A stretch of DNA of 64,000 bases from Leifsonia sp. ALI-44-B (lineage in GTDB: Bacteria; Actinomycetota; Actinomycetes; Actinomycetales; Microbacteriaceae): positions 806,001-870,000 of the forward strand of contig NZ_MTQL01000007.1 in NCBI RefSeq assembly GCF_001984125.1. The letters run 5' to 3'. Shown here one piece after another: positions 24,701 to 33,106 of the stretch. The notes under the pieces are model-generated. The model was not told the origin of the DNA, made no database searches, and saw only the letters and a list, made by a program, of their open reading frames with translations. The number at the start of each line of letters is the position of its first letter. The stretch's first letter is position 1. Made by a program: the position numbers and the translations under genes.

Positions 24701-25708
24701 ATGGCAACACTGAGTGACGTGGCGGCGCTCGCCGGGGTATCGGTGTCGGCGGTCTCGCGCGTGCTCTCGAACGCGCCGGCCACCCGCGTGAGCGACGACA
24801 CTCGCGAGCGCATCCATGCGGCGGCGAAAACCCTCGACTACCGGCCCAATTTCGCCGGGCGCGCGCTGAAGACATCCCGTTCTCAGGTGATCGCGCTCGT
24901 CGTGCCCGACTTGACGAACGCCATCTTCACCGAGCTCATGCGCGGGGTCGAGGACGCGGCCATCGCGCGTGACTACATGGTGTTGCTCGGCCGAGCCGAA
25001 GACATGCAGCCGGGTGGCGCCATGATCGAGCGCCTGATCGGCGAGGGGCGCGTGGATGGCATGCTCGTGCAACTCGCCGAAGACGTCACCTCGGCCGATG
25101 TCGACCGGCTCATGGCGGGCCGCGCGCCCGTCGTGCTCATCAACTCGGTCGAGGCGGGGCATCCGGGTTCGGTCGTGCTCGACGACGAGCGTGCCGCGCG
25201 ACTCGGCACCGAACACCTGCTGAAGCTCGGGCATCGTCGCCTCGGCCTGATCACGGGTGTGCCCGAATCGTTCAGCGGGCAGCGGCGCGCCGACGGTTTT
25301 CGCCTGGCGATGGCCGCGGCATCCATCGATGTCGACGAGGCGCTCATCACGTGTTTGGGCTATGAGCCGCGCGCCGGTCGCGAGGCCTTCCGCACACTCA
25401 TGACGGCGGATGACGCGCCCACCGCCATTCTGGTCGCCAACGTCAACGCGGCCATCGGGGCGCTCGCCGAGGCCCGGTCGCTCGGCATCTCGGTGCCCGA
25501 CGACGTCTCGGTCGTCGCCCTGCACGACGCCTGGACCGCAGAGAACACGTGGCCGCCGCTCACGACCGTGCGCATGCCGCTTTACGAGCTGGGTCGCCGC
25601 GCGGCCGAGGCGGTCTTCGCGCGGATGTCGGGGGGAGCCGTCTCAGACGTGACGGTCGCGGATGTGGCGCCCGAGCTCATCGAGCGGGAGTCGACGGCGT
25701 CTCTCTGA
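24701..25708 (+). CDS. LacI-family regulator (candidate for operators S1-S3)
   Basis: 335 residues, 14 bases after doxX. HTH ATLSDVAALAGVSVSAVSRVLSNAP, hinge YRPNFAGRALKTSRS, then a sugar-type sensor (VIALVVPDLTNAIFTELMRG, ESFSGQRRADGFRLAM and ending PPLTTVRMPLYELGRRAAEAVF). The typical D-x-x-A/G ligand motif in VVALHDAWTAENTWPP is altered from VGFDD, so the ligand may not be a simple sugar. It is the nearest regulator gene to the CoA-transferase operon, and the palindrome there has LacI-type geometry. Confidence 0.9.
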   Translation: MATLSDVAALAGVSVSAVSRVLSNAPATRVSDDTRERIHAAAKTLDYRPNFAGRALKTSRSQVIALVVPDLTNAIFTELMRGVEDAAIARDYMVLLGRAEDMQPGGAMIERLIGEGRVDGMLVQLAEDVTSADVDRLMAGRAPVVLINSVEAGHPGSVVLDDERAARLGTEHLLKLGHRRLGLITGVPESFSGQRRADGFRLAMAAASIDVDEALITCLGYEPRAGREAFRTLMTADDAPTAILVANVNAAIGALAEARSLGISVPDDVSVVALHDAWTAENTWPPLTTVRMPLYELGRRAAEAVFARMSGGAVSDVTVADVAPELIERESTASL

Positions 25709-25973
25709 GATCGTCGCCGCTGCCGCTGCCGCTGCCGCTGCCGTTTTCGTCGCCGTCGCCGTTACCGCTTCCGTCGCCGTTCTTGTGGCCGTCTTCGCCG
25801 CCGCCGTCCATATCCGGCAGGATCACCGCGTGGATTTCGACGGCCCGATCGAAGTGCGCGAAGGCATCCGCAAAGCCGGCATGACCGGTCGCAACCGTCT
25901 CGATGCCGTCGGGCCCGCGCTGGCAGATGCCGAGGGGCTCGTCGTAGTCGTCCCGCTCGGGCACGTCACTCAC
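25677..25973 (-). CDS. Small hypothetical protein with a Gly/Asp-rich repeat tail
   Basis: 98 residues from GTG 25973 (VSDVPERDDYDEPLGICQR), overlapping the stop of the fragment upstream by GTGA. Residues 1-55 look like a folded part (DGIETVATGHAGFADAFAHFDRAVEIHAV). The tail is a GDGSGNGDGDENGSGSGSGSG repeat derived from hexanucleotide CCGCTG units. The gene's 3' end overlaps the LacI gene by 32 bases. Function unknown. Confidence 0.6.
   Translation of the reverse strand: MSDVPERDDYDEPLGICQRGPDGIETVATGHAGFADAFAHFDRAVEIHAVILPDMDGGGEDGHKNGDGSGNGDGDENGSGSGSGSGDDLRETPSTPAR
25709..25775. repeat. CCGCTG/CCGTCG microsatellite-like tract
   Basis: Imperfect six-base CCGCTG units at 25717-25741 followed by CCGTCG-type units. 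They encode the Gly/Ser/Asp tail of the leftward hypothetical protein. Confidence 0.8.
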
Positions 25974-26110
25974 GCTGCGTCATCCTCCGAGACGGGGAAA
26001 CCGTTTTCGGGGTCGCGAATGCGCCCCCAGCCCCGGTCGTGCGCCGTGCCATGGATCTCACCGGCGTCCCTTTCTGCGTGTTCGTCTATTTCAGCGGAAG
26101 ACGCCCCCGG
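25970..26110 (-). pseudogene. 3' fragment of a lost gene next to an IS-like end
   Basis: The frame ends AEIDEHAERDAGEIHG and then DRGWGRIRDPENGFPVSEDDAA at TGA 25970-25972, which overlaps the next start (GTGA). It reads like a true coding end (acidic, GC3-rich, coupled to the next gene), but no start codon precedes it. The frame runs back into a repeated TGTCAACGG element at 26121-26154. I take it as the tail of a gene whose 5' part was lost at that junction. Confidence 0.5.
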
Positions 26111-26120
26111 GTGTCGAGTC

Positions 26121-26154
26121 CGTTGACACTTCCGGGGTAAACCGTTGACACTTC
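26121..26154. mobile_element. Paired CCGTTGACACTT motif, possible IS end remnant
   Basis: CCGTTGACACTTC occurs at 26120-26132 and again 21 bases later (26142-26154), with GGGGTAAA between. Reversed, it reads TGTCAACGG twice. Ends of this form (TGTCAA) occur in IS481-type insertion sequences, and no transposase is present. It abuts the truncated gene on its left. Confidence 0.35.
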
Positions 26155-26225
26155 TCCTCTGACAAACGCATGCGGATCGCGCAAGCCCCTTGGCCTCTCG
26201 CGGGTCTCGGGCTTGGGTTGATCAC

Positions 26226-27977
26226 GTGAATGATCGTCAAGTCTCGCGCCGCGACCTGCAGCGTATAGCCGCCCGGCGCTTCGGATGGGAGCACCTGCAG
26301 ACCGGCCAGCTGGAGGCCGTCGAGGCGCTCGTCGGGGGCCGCGACGTGCTCGCCGTCATGCCCACCGGTTACGGCAAATCAGCCATCTACCAGCTGACCG
26401 CGGCCACGCTGGGTGGCGTGACCGTCGTGGTCTCGCCGCTCATCGCGCTGCAGGCTGATCAGGTGGCGGGCCTGGCCGATGCCCCGGATGCCCCGGCAGC
26501 GGTCGCCATCAACTCGAGCGTGCGCGCGGCCTCGGTCGAGGCATCCTGGCAGCGCGTGGCCGGGCCGGGCGGCGGCATCGTGTTTCTGGCGCCCGAGCAA
26601 TTGGCGAAACCCGAGACCGTCGATCGGCTGCGCGAGCTCGGCGTCACCCTCTTCGCGGTGGATGAGGCGCACTGCGTGTCGTCGTGGGGCCACGATTTTC
26701 GCCCAGACTACCTGCGGCTCGGCGACGTCATCTCCCAGCTCGGGCACCCGCGCACCGTCGCCCTCACGGCCACGGGTTCGTCGCCCGTGCGCCGCGAGAT
26801 CGCCGAGCGGCTGCATCTGCGCGATCCCCTCGTGCTCACGCGCGGATTCGACCGGCCGAATCTCTGGCTCGAGGTGACCCGCCACGTCGACGACGCCGAG
26901 AAGGAACACGCCGTGGTCGAGCGCGTCGTCGAACTCGCGAAACCGGGCTTGCTCTACGTGTCCACACGCGCCGACACCGAGCGCTATGCCGCGCTTCTCG
27001 CCGAACGCGGCCTGCGCACGGCCGCCTATCACGGGGGTTTGCGCGCGGCCGACCGTCGCGCCGTGCACCGCGATTTCCATGAAGACGAGGTGGATGTCGT
27101 GGTCGCCACGTCGGCGTTCGGTATGGGTATCGACAAACCCAACGTTCGTTTCGTAGTGCACGCCGCCGTGCCCGAATCGGTGGACGCGTACTACCAGGAG
27201 ATCGGACGGGCCGGGCGTGACGGCGAACCGGCCGCCGCCGACCTGCACTATCGCAGCGAGGACCTGGGGCTGCGCAAATTCTTCGCCGCGCGCCGTCCCG
27301 CCGTTGGCGCCCTCGCGCGAACCTACGCCGCGATCACCGCTGCCGGCAGACCCGTCGGAGCCGCCGAGGTCGCGGCCGAACTGGGAATTTCGACGCGCGC
27401 CGTCACGGGCCACGTGAACGCGCTGGCGGATGCGGGCGTCATCAGCACCGACCGCCGGGGCAGCCGCGTTCTCGACGAGATCACGCCCGAGGAAGCCGCG
27501 GCGCGGGCGGTCGAACGCATCGAGGAACGCGAACGCATCGAGGCATCGCGTCTCGAGATGATGCGGGGTTACGCCGAGACCACGGACTGCCGTCGCCTGT
27601 TTTTGCTCGGCTATTTCGGTGAGCAACACTCGGAGCCCTGCGGCAACTGCGACAGATGTCGCCGCAACGGTGAAATGTCGAGCGAGGACGATGCCGACAC
27701 GCAGGCTTCGTCGACGCCGAGCGACGCAGCGGGTGACGCGACCGGGCCGCGCCGCGACCGGGGCGAGTCGGACGGCGGCGCGTCAGACGCCCCGGGGCGC
27801 GAACCATCCGACCCGCTCTTCACGCCGCAGGCCGCCGTCGTGCACGCCGAATGGGGCACCGGCACGGTCATGCGCGTCGAGGACGATCGCGTCACCGTCT
27901 TTTTCGAGACCGAAGGCTACAAGGTGTTGTCGCGCGACCTCGTCCTCGACCGCGCCCTGCTCGAACCGGCATCCTGA
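26226..27977 (+). CDS. recQ: RecQ-family ATP-dependent DNA helicase
   Basis: 583 residues from GTG 26226 (VNDRQVSRRDLQRI); no clear ribosome site. Helicase motifs in order: FGWEHLQTGQLEAV (motif 0, about 20), VMPTGYGKSAIYQ (Walker A), FAVDEAHCVSSWGHDFRPDYLRL (Walker B plus aromatic loop), ALTATGSSPV, TRADTERYAALL, YHGGLRAADR, VVATSAFGMGIDKPNVRFV and QEIGRAGRDG. The zinc cysteines are in TDCRRLFLLGYFGE and EPCGNCDRC. There is no HRDC domain; a disordered linker leads to an EWGTGTVMRVEDDRVTVFFETEGYKVL tudor-like end. Unwinds recombination intermediates in the nucleoid. Confidence 0.95.
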   Translation: MNDRQVSRRDLQRIAARRFGWEHLQTGQLEAVEALVGGRDVLAVMPTGYGKSAIYQLTAATLGGVTVVVSPLIALQADQVAGLADAPDAPAAVAINSSVRAASVEASWQRVAGPGGGIVFLAPEQLAKPETVDRLRELGVTLFAVDEAHCVSSWGHDFRPDYLRLGDVISQLGHPRTVALTATGSSPVRREIAERLHLRDPLVLTRGFDRPNLWLEVTRHVDDAEKEHAVVERVVELAKPGLLYVSTRADTERYAALLAERGLRTAAYHGGLRAADRRAVHRDFHEDEVDVVVATSAFGMGIDKPNVRFVVHAAVPESVDAYYQEIGRAGRDGEPAAADLHYRSEDLGLRKFFAARRPAVGALARTYAAITAAGRPVGAAEVAAELGISTRAVTGHVNALADAGVISTDRRGSRVLDEITPEEAAARAVERIEERERIEASRLEMMRGYAETTDCRRLFLLGYFGEQHSEPCGNCDRCRRNGEMSSEDDADTQASSTPSDAAGDATGPRRDRGESDGGASDAPGREPSDPLFTPQAAVVHAEWGTGTVMRVEDDRVTVFFETEGYKVLSRDLVLDRALLEPAS

Positions 27978-28044
27978 AAAATCAACCACTGGTGGGCGGC
28001 CGAGCACATCCGTAGCGTGGCCGACACCTCACGAAAGGACAGAA

Positions 28045-28644
28045 ATGCTCACCGCAATCGCCCTCAACTGCACCCTCACGCCGTCGCCCGCCGCGTCGAG
28101 CACCGAGAAGCTCGCCACCGAGATGCTCGATGCTCTCGCCGAACACGGCGTCACCGGAACGCAACTGCGCGTCGTCGACTACAACGTCACGCCCGGCGTC
28201 GAGAAGGACATGGGCGAGGGCGACGACTGGCCCGGCATTCGCGAGAAGGTTCTGGCGGCGGACATCCTGGTCTTCGTGACACCCACGTGGGCCGGCCAGA
28301 TGTCGAGCGTGGCACGCAGCGTGATCGAGCGACTCGACGCCGAGCTGTCCGAACAGGATGCCGCGGGCCGCCCGATCCTGTTCAACCATGTCGCCATCGT
28401 GGGCGTCGTCGGCAACGAGGATGGTGCGCACGGAATCGTCGCGCACGCGTTCCAGGCCCTCAACGACTACGGCTTCACCATCCCGGCGCAGGGCGCGACC
28501 TACTGGAACGGCGAGGCCATGCACACCACCGACTACAAAGACCTCGACGAGACCCCCGAGGCCGTCGCCAGCGCCACGTCGACGGCCGCCCAGAACGCCG
28601 CGCACCTCGCCGCCCTGCTGAAGGAACGCCCCTACCCGGCGTGA
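28045..28644 (+). CDS. Flavodoxin-like NAD(P)H-dependent oxidoreductase
   Basis: 199 residues; ATG 28045 after GAAAGGA. Flavodoxin-fold features: AIALNCTLTPSPAASSTEKLATEML (phosphate loop), GDDWPGIREKVLAADILVFVTPTWAGQMSSVARSVIERLD (FMN loop) and VAIVGVVGNEDGAHGIVAHAFQALNDYGFTIP. It probably binds FMN and reduces quinones, nitro or azo compounds; the exact substrate is unknown. Independent gene between RecQ and MetAP. Confidence 0.88.
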   Translation: MLTAIALNCTLTPSPAASSTEKLATEMLDALAEHGVTGTQLRVVDYNVTPGVEKDMGEGDDWPGIREKVLAADILVFVTPTWAGQMSSVARSVIERLDAELSEQDAAGRPILFNHVAIVGVVGNEDGAHGIVAHAFQALNDYGFTIPAQGATYWNGEAMHTTDYKDLDETPEAVASATSTAAQNAAHLAALLKERPYPA

Positions 28645-28662
28645 CCCGAGCGCATCGCTTCG

Positions 28663-28755
28663 CTACCGGGGCCCGATGGGCGACTGGAAGCGGAGCAGGT
28701 AGCCGTCCGGGTCGGTGACGAGGAACTGGCGCACGGACCCCTGTGGGTGCAGTCG
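28663..28755 (-). pseudogene. C-terminal fragment of a glyoxalase/VOC protein
   Basis: Leftward, directly after the map stop, the frame reads RLHPQGSVRQFLVTDPDG then YLLRFQSPIGPR and a TAG. QFLVTDPDGYLLRF is the hallmark C-terminal strand of VOC/bleomycin-resistance-like proteins. Only about 30 codons remain and there is no start, so this is the remnant of a deleted gene. Confidence 0.75.
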
Positions 28756-29529
28756 CTAGCCGCGCGGCACCGTGAGGATCTGCGCGCCGTCGTCGGTGAT
28801 CGCGATGGTGTGCTCGGAGTGCGCCGTGCGGCAACCGGTGGCGCTCTTCAGGGTCCAGCCATCCGTGTCGGTGATGAGCCGGTCGGTGTCGGCCATGACC
28901 CACGGCTCGATGGCGAGCAGCATGCCGGGGCGGAGCGTGAAGCCTCGTCCCGGCCGGCCGTTGTTGGGCACGGACGGGTCCTGGTGCATGGTGCTGCCCA
29001 CGCCGTGTCCGCCGAATTCGGTGTTGACGCGGTAGCCGGCGGCCTCGAGCACGCCGCCGATGGTGTGCGAGATGTCGCCCATGCGCGTGCCCGGGCCAGC
29101 TATGTCGATGGCGGCCTGCAGGGCGTCGGATGTCGCGGCGATGAGCTTCTCGTCCTCGGGCCGTTTTGTGTTGCCCACGATGAACGAAACGGCCGCGTCG
29201 GTGACGATTCCGCCCAGCGAGGCGGCGAAGTCGAGCGTGACGAGGTCGCCGTCGGCGAGGCGGTAGTCGTGCGGTTTGCCGTGCAGCACGGCGTCGTTGA
29301 CCGAGGTGCAGATGGAGTGGCCGAAGGGGCCGCTGCCGAAGGACGGCGCGTAGTCGACGTAGCAGGAGGTGGCCCCGGCCTGCGCGATCATCTGCGCGGC
29401 GAGACGGTCGATCTCGAGCAGGTTCATGCCGACGGTCGCGCGGTCGCGCAGGGTGCTGAGCACCTCGCCGACGAAGTGACCACTGGCCTCGGCGCGCACG
29501 AGCTCGGTCTTGTCGAACAGTTCAATCAC
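28756..29529 (-). CDS. map: Type I methionine aminopeptidase
   Basis: 257 residues from GTG 29529, with GAGGGA eight bases upstream. Metal ligands in order: Asp in VTLDFAASLGG, Asp in GIVTDAAVSFIVG, His in GGHGVGSTMHQDP, Glu in LLAIEPWVM and Glu in TAHSEHTIAITD. The catalytic His lies in PFGHSICTSVNDAVLHG. Removes the initiator methionine. It has no N-terminal zinc-binding extension. It is probably a second copy away from the rpsM-region map, since no ribosomal genes are near. Divergent from the XRE gene. Confidence 0.95.
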   Translation of the reverse strand: MIELFDKTELVRAEASGHFVGEVLSTLRDRATVGMNLLEIDRLAAQMIAQAGATSCYVDYAPSFGSGPFGHSICTSVNDAVLHGKPHDYRLADGDLVTLDFAASLGGIVTDAAVSFIVGNTKRPEDEKLIAATSDALQAAIDIAGPGTRMGDISHTIGGVLEAAGYRVNTEFGGHGVGSTMHQDPSVPNNGRPGRGFTLRPGMLLAIEPWVMADTDRLITDTDGWTLKSATGCRTAHSEHTIAITDDGAQILTVPRG

Positions 29530-29592
29530 AGGGCATCCCTCACGTTTCGAATAACAATACCGGTAATACTATCCCGTGATTAGAATCGGGGT

Positions 29593-29892
29593 ATGGTTCG
29601 AATTCCGCTGGGTCCCGAAGAGCTCGCGCGCGGCCGAGAGATCGGCTCGATTCTGCGCGCCGCCCGGGGCGAGCGCACGATGGTCGGCATCGCCACGGCC
29701 GCCGGCATCTCGCCCGAGACCCTGCGCAAGATCGAGACGGGCCGCATTGCGACCCCCGCGTTCTCGACGATCGCCGCCATTGCGAGCGTGCTTCACCTGT
29801 CGCTCGACGACCTGTGGGCAACGGTCGACACGCGCGTCGATGCGAGCATCGAGCCCGCCTCCGACGAGCCCGGCTACCGGCGCGCGTCCTAG
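29593..29892 (+). CDS. XRE-family transcriptional regulator
   Basis: 99 residues from ATG 29593. HTH_XRE core: ELARGREIGSILRAARGERTMVGIATAAGISPETLRKIETGRIATPAFSTIAAIASVLHLSLDDLW, covering almost the whole protein. There is no ribosome site; TAGAAT seven bases upstream could be the -10 box of a leaderless mRNA. The 63-base gap to map contains an AT-rich ATACCGGTAAT palindrome, a plausible operator. It likely controls itself and perhaps map. Confidence 0.88.
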   Translation: MVRIPLGPEELARGREIGSILRAARGERTMVGIATAAGISPETLRKIETGRIATPAFSTIAAIASVLHLSLDDLWATVDTRVDASIEPASDEPGYRRAS

Positions 29893-29947
29893 CGACGCGC
29901 GCGCAAGGGGTGGCGGAGCCCGTCGCCCGGTCCTAGGGTGAGTGACC

Positions 29948-30613
29948 GTGGGTAAACACGTCGCGGCTCAGCAGGTTCTCGTCCGACCATCCGGTCGCAC
30001 GCACCAGCGTTTTCGCCGACCCGTGTCCCGCGGGCGCAGCGTCCTCTCGGTGTTCGCCTTCGCGGCCGTCGGTGCCGTGTGCGTCGTCAACGTGGTCGAC
30101 CCCACTGCGGGCGCCATCGCATCCCCGTACTTCCAGCCCGCTGGCCGGTTCGACGGCGAGTCCGCGCAGACCGTGACGGCGACGGATGGTTACGAGACCA
30201 CGTTTGATCGCGACGGCTACGAGGTCGTGCTCGCGCCCAAGCCCGTCATCACGGCCCCGCCCGTCGACGCCGCGGGGGCGCCGGGTGCCGGCGGACCCGT
30301 CATCGCTCCCGACCCCGGTTCGGCCAAGGCTCTCGCCCGCGAGATGCTGGCCGCCCGCGGAATGGGTGACGACCAGTTCTCGTGTCTCGTGTCGCTCTGG
30401 AACAAAGAGTCCGGATGGCGCGTCACGGCCGCCAACCCCTCTGGTGCCTATGGCATCCCTCAGGCGCTGCCCGGCCGCAAGATGGCCACGGTCGGCGCCG
30501 ATTGGCAGACCAACCCCGTCACCCAGATCACGTGGGGTCTCGGCTATATCGCCGCCCGCTACGGCAGCCCGTGCGGGGCGTGGGCACACTCGCAGGCCAA
30601 GAACTTCTACTAA
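29948..30613 (+). CDS. Secreted lytic-transglycosylase-like protein
   Basis: 221 residues from GTG 29948; a GTG at 29942 is possible. A basic N-terminus (RPSGRTHQRFRRPVSRGR) and hydrophobic VLSVFAFAAVGAVCVVNVV give export, with processing near AIA. Residues 45-110 are a spacer. The C-terminal SLT-like domain has FSCLVSLWNKESGWRVTAANPSGAYGIPQALPG with the catalytic glutamate in NKESGW, then WGLGYIAARYGSPCGAWAH. Cleaves or binds peptidoglycan at the cell surface. Confidence 0.88.
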   Translation: MGKHVAAQQVLVRPSGRTHQRFRRPVSRGRSVLSVFAFAAVGAVCVVNVVDPTAGAIASPYFQPAGRFDGESAQTVTATDGYETTFDRDGYEVVLAPKPVITAPPVDAAGAPGAGGPVIAPDPGSAKALAREMLAARGMGDDQFSCLVSLWNKESGWRVTAANPSGAYGIPQALPGRKMATVGADWQTNPVTQITWGLGYIAARYGSPCGAWAHSQAKNFY

Positions 30614-30635
30614 ACCTCGCGAGCGAGAGCACGGG

Positions 30636-30860
30636 TCAGGATGCCGCGTCGGGCGTCTCCGTGCGAAAACCGATGAGCTTGTGAGTGCCGTCGCAGAACG
30701 GTTTGATGGCCGACACCCCGCAGCGGCAGAGCGCGACGGTCTTGCGCTTCTGCGTGATGGGCTCGCCGTCCCCGTCGACCAGGTCGATCGGGCCGCGCAC
30801 GAGCAGGGGCCCGTTGGGGCAGGCGAAGATCTGGGTGGGCGCGTCGGGGGAGGGGCTCAT
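30636..30860 (-). CDS. CDGSH iron-sulfur (NEET) protein
   Basis: 74 residues from ATG 30860, coupled to the glycosyltransferase by ATGA. CDGSH motif: ALCRCGVSAIKPFCDGTHKLIGF (C-x-C-x2-S-x3-P-x-C-D-x2-H), which binds a redox 2Fe-2S cluster with three Cys and one His. The N-terminal strand FACPNGPLLVRGPIDLVDGDG is the usual lead-in. Electron-transfer partner of the upstream diiron protein is an inference. Confidence 0.92.
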   Translation of the reverse strand: MSPSPDAPTQIFACPNGPLLVRGPIDLVDGDGEPITQKRKTVALCRCGVSAIKPFCDGTHKLIGFRTETPDAAS

Positions 30861-31846
30861 CGTGACTCTACTTTCTGGGGTGGAAGCGCTGAGAGGCGGC
30901 GCCGCAGCGCGCGTTCGGAGTGCGCGGCGCGAGCGATGCGCCCGGCCGAGTAGTGCGGGCCGCCACGCAGGGTGAGCAGCACGGCCATCCACACGCAGGT
31001 GCCGCGTTCGAGCAACCACACGGGAGCCCAGACGGCCCCGTCGGCGGGGAAGACGCGGGAGCCGCCGCGGCGGCGTCGGCCGCGTTCGGCCAGCGCGACG
31101 GCGGCCAGTATGCCCGCGGCGAGAGCGACCGGGTTGCGCCGCAGCGCCACGGCGGCCGCGGGCAACAGTGCCAGTTCGGCGACGAGCCGCGCGGGCTGGG
31201 CGAGATCGTCGTAAGCCTGCCGCACGCGCTGTCCGAGGAAGTGGCGAGCCGTTGGCGGGCGTCGCCCCACGAACACGTCGTCGCGCCGCAACTCGCGCCC
31301 GCCAGCGGCGCGAACGGTGCGGATCAGCTCGAGGTTCTCGAACAGCACATCGCCGTCATATCCGCCCGCTTGCAGCAGCCGCGATCGGCGCACCCCGAGC
31401 GTGCCCGGGTAGTCGGCGCCGAGCGCGCGGTTGAGCAGGCTGCGGGCCGTGTCCCACCGCGCGTGCCACACGGGTTCGGTGAAGTAGTTCTGCGGCCGGA
31501 CGATGTCGGCGCGCTCGAGCGACGCGACGACGGCCTCGAGGGAGTGGTCGTCGTAGCGCACGTCATCGTCGGCGACGACCACGCGATCGTGCGGCGAGGC
31601 GAGGATGCCCGTCATGACACCGGCGACCTTGCCGTTGCGGCCGGGCCAGCGCCCCGGAGCTACGTGCCGAACGTCGGCGGGCAGGCTCGCGGCGTGCCGG
31701 GCGAAGAGCGCGGCATCCGACCCGTCGACCAGGATCACGTCGATGCGCGAGGCCAGCCAGGACAGATATTCGAGGAGTTCCGGCCAGCCGGAGTCGTCTG
31801 CCCAGCGCAGGGGCAGAACATACTGCGCGTCGAGGCGGGTCGTCAC
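30857..31846 (-). CDS. Glycosyltransferase family 2-like membrane protein
   Basis: 329 residues from GTG 31846 (VTTRLDAQYVLPLRW), four bases after the preceding stop. GT2 features: LLEYLSWLASRIDVILVDGSD, GRNGKVAGVMTGILASPHDRVVVADDDVRYD (DDD metal-binding motif), the acceptor acidic region FENLELIRTVRAAGG and RRPPTARHFLGQRVRQAYDD (QxxRW-like). Two membrane segments near the C-terminus (LVAELALLPAAAVAL, NPVALAAGILAAVAL) are followed by a basic tail. The sugar and acceptor are not identifiable. Confidence 0.88.
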   Translation of the reverse strand: MTTRLDAQYVLPLRWADDSGWPELLEYLSWLASRIDVILVDGSDAALFARHAASLPADVRHVAPGRWPGRNGKVAGVMTGILASPHDRVVVADDDVRYDDHSLEAVVASLERADIVRPQNYFTEPVWHARWDTARSLLNRALGADYPGTLGVRRSRLLQAGGYDGDVLFENLELIRTVRAAGGRELRRDDVFVGRRPPTARHFLGQRVRQAYDDLAQPARLVAELALLPAAAVALRRNPVALAAGILAAVALAERGRRRRGGSRVFPADGAVWAPVWLLERGTCVWMAVLLTLRGGPHYSAGRIARAAHSERALRRRLSALPPQKVESR

Positions 31847-31850
31847 GATG

Positions 31851-32942
31851 TCACCCGGCGTCGGGCAGCGGCGTGCGCAACGACGAGCGACCCGCGGTCC
31901 ACGATTGGTAGAGGTGCTCGGCGGCCCAGCCGTCGACCGCCAGGCAGGAGGCGGCGCCGAACAGGATGTCGGGCAGCAGCTCGGGGTGATCTTCGGCCAG
32001 CGCCCCGGCCAGGTCGCGCCCGGCGATCTGCTCGTGCACGGCATCCGCCTCGACGTGTTCGTCGAAGTAGTCGGTCACGTCATCGCCGAAACCGTTGCGC
32101 CGAAAACCGCGCGCGTAGAGGCCGTTGGGGATCGACGATGTCATCTCGAACGCCGCGAGGTGCCCGACGACGGCGCCGCGCAGCCGACGGTTGAGGCCGA
32201 ACATCGACATCTGGTTGAGCGAGGCGAGCGTGATGGCGGGCACGTTGTCGACGTAGCGCCCATACGTGTCGTCGAGTCCCAGGGCGCGCATGGTCGCGGC
32301 GAAGATGCTCGCGTGCACGCGCTCGGGGCGCCCACCGCCGTATTCGTCGGCCTGGATCTCGACGAGGGCCGCTTTCGGGCGTCCGCTCAGGCGCGGGATG
32401 CCCCAGGAGTGCGGGTCGGCCTCCTTGAGCGTGTAGATCGAGCGCTGCACGATGAGCTCGGTGAGCTGGTCGCGCGTGGCTTTCGAGGCGATGTAGCGGG
32501 ACAGGCTGGGCCCGCCCTCCTCGCCCGTCAGCTGGAACAGCAGGTCGGCGACGGCCTGGGCGCGGGGTTCGAGCGCGGCGTGCTCGGGCACGGGCACGAC
32601 CGCGCGCAGGGTGGCCTCGAAGTGCTTCTCGATCGCCAGGCGCGCCGCCACGAGCGCGGGGTTCCATTCCCACTCGTCGTCACGTTCGACTACATCGCCG
32701 TAGTGGATGCCGTACAGCACGAACAGCGTCAACTGCACGTCTTCGTCCCGCAGCAGATCGTCGGATGCCGCGGCCACCGTGTCGGCTTCGGCCACGAACG
32801 CGCGCAACGCGTCGTCGGCGTCGCTGCCGGTCTCGGGCGGAGCATCCTGCAACAACCGCAGCAGCGCGGAGCTGAGGGGGCCTCGGGGTTCGAATGTCGT
32901 GGTGTGGGTGTCGTCCTCGTGGGTCGACAGTGTGTTCTGCAT
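31851..32942 (-). CDS. Haem-oxygenase-like iron-containing redox enzyme
   Basis: 363 residues from ATG 32942. It matches the haem-oxygenase-like diiron (HDO) type: helical throughout, with ligand-type residues in EKHFEATLRA, IQADEYGGGRPERVHASIFAATMRAL, FEMTSSIPNGLYARGF and the late DYFDEHVEADAVHEQIAGRDLAG. Family members activate O2 at a diiron site to cleave or oxidise small molecules. First of a three-gene operon with a GT2 and a CDGSH protein. The product is unknown. Confidence 0.88.
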   Translation of the reverse strand: MQNTLSTHEDDTHTTTFEPRGPLSSALLRLLQDAPPETGSDADDALRAFVAEADTVAAASDDLLRDEDVQLTLFVLYGIHYGDVVERDDEWEWNPALVAARLAIEKHFEATLRAVVPVPEHAALEPRAQAVADLLFQLTGEEGGPSLSRYIASKATRDQLTELIVQRSIYTLKEADPHSWGIPRLSGRPKAALVEIQADEYGGGRPERVHASIFAATMRALGLDDTYGRYVDNVPAITLASLNQMSMFGLNRRLRGAVVGHLAAFEMTSSIPNGLYARGFRRNGFGDDVTDYFDEHVEADAVHEQIAGRDLAGALAEDHPELLPDILFGAASCLAVDGWAAEHLYQSWTAGRSSLRTPLPDAG

Positions 32943-33106
32943 GGTTCTACTGTGCCGAGACGCGCCGCCGATCGGCAGGGCTTGACAGTCCGCGCCATCC
33001 CTCTTTCAGGGGGGCTGCGCAGATGAGAACGACGGGATGCTGCGAAACATCCGATGAATCCCGTACTGTAGGAGCAGCACTCACCCCGAGACGAAGGAGA
33101 CACGAG

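Noticed and set aside
24131-25525. Upstream extension of the sulfurtransferase frame to a 776-residue protein
   Set aside because: The extra part lies antisense to doxX and a LacI gene and has no domain; the rhodanese starts at MRNILIT.
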